A stretch of 37,879 nt of DNA from a virus, in IMG/VR virus record IMGVR_UViG_3300009545_000014, positions 1 to 37,879 of that record; one strand, written 5' to 3'. A program made the position numbers and the translations under genes. Under the pieces are notes generated by a model. It was not told the DNA's origin, did no database searches, and worked only from the letters and a program-made list of their open reading frames with translations. This document shows, piece after piece, positions 37,204 to 37,879 of the stretch. Every line of letters starts with the position of its first letter. Within the stretch, counting starts at the first letter, position 1.

Positions 37204-37879
37204 ATGAAAATATCTCCACCAAATTACACTCAAACACCAAACGAATTATTTGATTATTGGTTGCCACACCTAAAAGAGGGTGAATTAAAAGTTTTATTAG
37301 TCATTATGAGAAAAACTTTCGGATGGCATAAAACACATGATGAAATAAGCATTAGTCAGCTTTCAAAATTAACAGGAATGCGTGAAGAAACTGTGGCAAT
37401 GGCTGCCAAATCTTTACAAAATAAAGGCGTGATAAATAGACAGGTTATTGGTCCAATTGGGCAACAAAAAACCATTTATTCTCTCGTAGTACAAGAAAAT
37501 TCAAATAATTCTTACCCCTCGGATAATCCGAGGGGACCCCTCGGATTTGACGGGGGGGGTAAATCCGAGGCACAAAAGAAAGAAAAAAAAAAGAAAGAAT
37601 TTATATCTATAAAAGGCAATGTTTTAACAGTGTCTAACAATGTTTCAGAAACACCAAAAACATTGGAAAACATTGAGAAGACATTGCCTTTTTCAAGAGA
37701 AAAAATAAGAGGAAAACATTTCCCCTTGAAAAAGCATCAAAGAGAGTTGTTCGAGCAGATGGAAGAACTTAATCTCGGTACTGATGATGAAACCTTGAGG
37801 ATTATCATTCGAACAGCTGAAAGAGAAGGAAAACTTGAAAATGTCAAAGATGCCATTAATCATTTTAAGTCTGGACAGG
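37204..37879 (+). CDS. Lambda O-like replication initiator, N-terminal part (continues at base 1)
   Basis: The N-terminal 90 residues match the phage replication protein O winged-helix domain: QTPNELFDYWLPHLKEGELKVLLVIMRKTFGWHKTHDEISISQLSKLTGM, then KSLQNKGVINRQ. This domain binds iterons at the origin. A low-complexity KKKEKK stretch (about residues 120-135) separates it from the C-terminal domain. The gene itself carries palindromic repeats at 37515-37570 (candidate origin), as in lambda where the origin lies inside O. The reading frame stays open to the contig end and continues at 3-383; the joined protein is about 311 residues. Confidence 0.85.
   Translation, partial: MKISPPNYTQTPNELFDYWLPHLKEGELKVLLVIMRKTFGWHKTHDEISISQLSKLTGMREETVAMAAKSLQNKGVINRQVIGPIGQQKTIYSLVVQENSNNSYPSDNPRGPLGFDGGGKSEAQKKEKKKKEFISIKGNVLTVSNNVSETPKTLENIEKTLPFSREKIRGKHFPLKKHQRELFEQMEELNLGTDDETLRIIIRTAEREGKLENVKDAINHFKSGQ
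37515..37570. other. Candidate replication origin: iteron-like inverted repeats
   Basis: CCCCTCGGAT occurs at 37515 and 37537. Its inverted form is ATCCGAGGGG at 37526 and ATCCGAGG at 37563. The first pair forms a perfect 10-bp inverted repeat with a one-base centre. An A-rich stretch (about 37571-37605) follows, suitable for unwinding. The set lies within the replication gene, between its two domains, which mirrors lambda ori in O. Confidence 0.65.
37757..37879. repeat. Terminal direct repeat, right copy
   Basis: Exact copy of bases 1-123. It interrupts the replication initiator gene on paper only; after joining, the frame is continuous. Confidence 0.97.

Noticed and set aside
37552-37559. 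Run of eight G in the replication gene as a possible frameshift site
   Set aside because: The zero frame stays open on both sides and continues across the contig join, so no shift is needed.
1-37879. CRISPR arrays, insertion sequences and transposases
   Set aside because: No regularly spaced repeats and no transposase-like protein were seen on either strand.

Overview
The window reads as one complete genome of a small, AT-rich, tailed double-stranded DNA phage, probably a podovirus. Bases 1-123 are repeated exactly at 37757-37879, so the contig closes into a circle of 37,756 bp. One gene, the replication initiator, is cut by the artificial ends. The phage identity rests on a large terminase with intact ATPase and nuclease motifs, a portal, a scaffold, an N4-gp56-like capsid protein, putative ejection proteins and fibre proteins. 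No tape measure, tail tube or sheath gene is recognisable, which favours a short tail. The host cannot be read from the sequence. A lipobox protein suggests a Gram-negative envelope. No integrase, DNA polymerase or classical endolysin was recognised.

Layout. (a) 36.2-37.9 kb plus 0-4.0 kb, plus strand: an XRE-like regulator, a zinc-ribbon protein, a lambda-O-like replication protein with palindromic repeats inside its gene (candidate origin), a run of small unknown proteins, a PDDEXK-type endonuclease, a small lipoprotein, a ParB-like protein and a probable small terminase. (b) 4.0-6.5 kb, minus: three small proteins behind a promoter, then the large terminase and a small DNA-binding protein. 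(c) 6.5-7.8 kb, plus: a cassette of small membrane proteins, including a truncated Band-7-like protein and two 19-residue hydrophobic peptides. (d) 7.7-27.3 kb, minus: the virion block. In transcription order it holds the portal, small head proteins, scaffold, capsid protein, head or decoration proteins, a histidine-rich peptide, connector, fibre-like protein, tail nozzle-like protein and three putative ejection proteins. A four-gene plus-strand island (22.9-24.05 kb) sits inside it. (e) 27.3-28.1 kb, minus: three small genes including a MerR/excisionase-type regulator. (f) 28.2-34.2 kb, plus: an adsorption module with a repetitive long fibre, accessory proteins, a beta-helix spike and a glycine-rich adhesin. 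(g) 34.2-36.4 kb, minus: YqaJ exonuclease, ERF annealing protein and small early proteins.

The most striking locus is the capsid gene (19143-21499, minus). It is split into three exons by two related group I-like introns, one of 177 nt without an ORF and one of about 1.1 kb. The larger carries a LAGLIDADG endonuclease gene on the opposite strand. Conceptual splicing restores one 360-residue reading frame. Other notable signals are: four copies of a 19-bp palindrome around the capsid and head genes, one of them inside an intron; two leftward promoters that share 16 identical bases; large palindromes over the promoters at 34.45 and 37.15 kb; and a scar of duplicated gene ends at 1066-1164.
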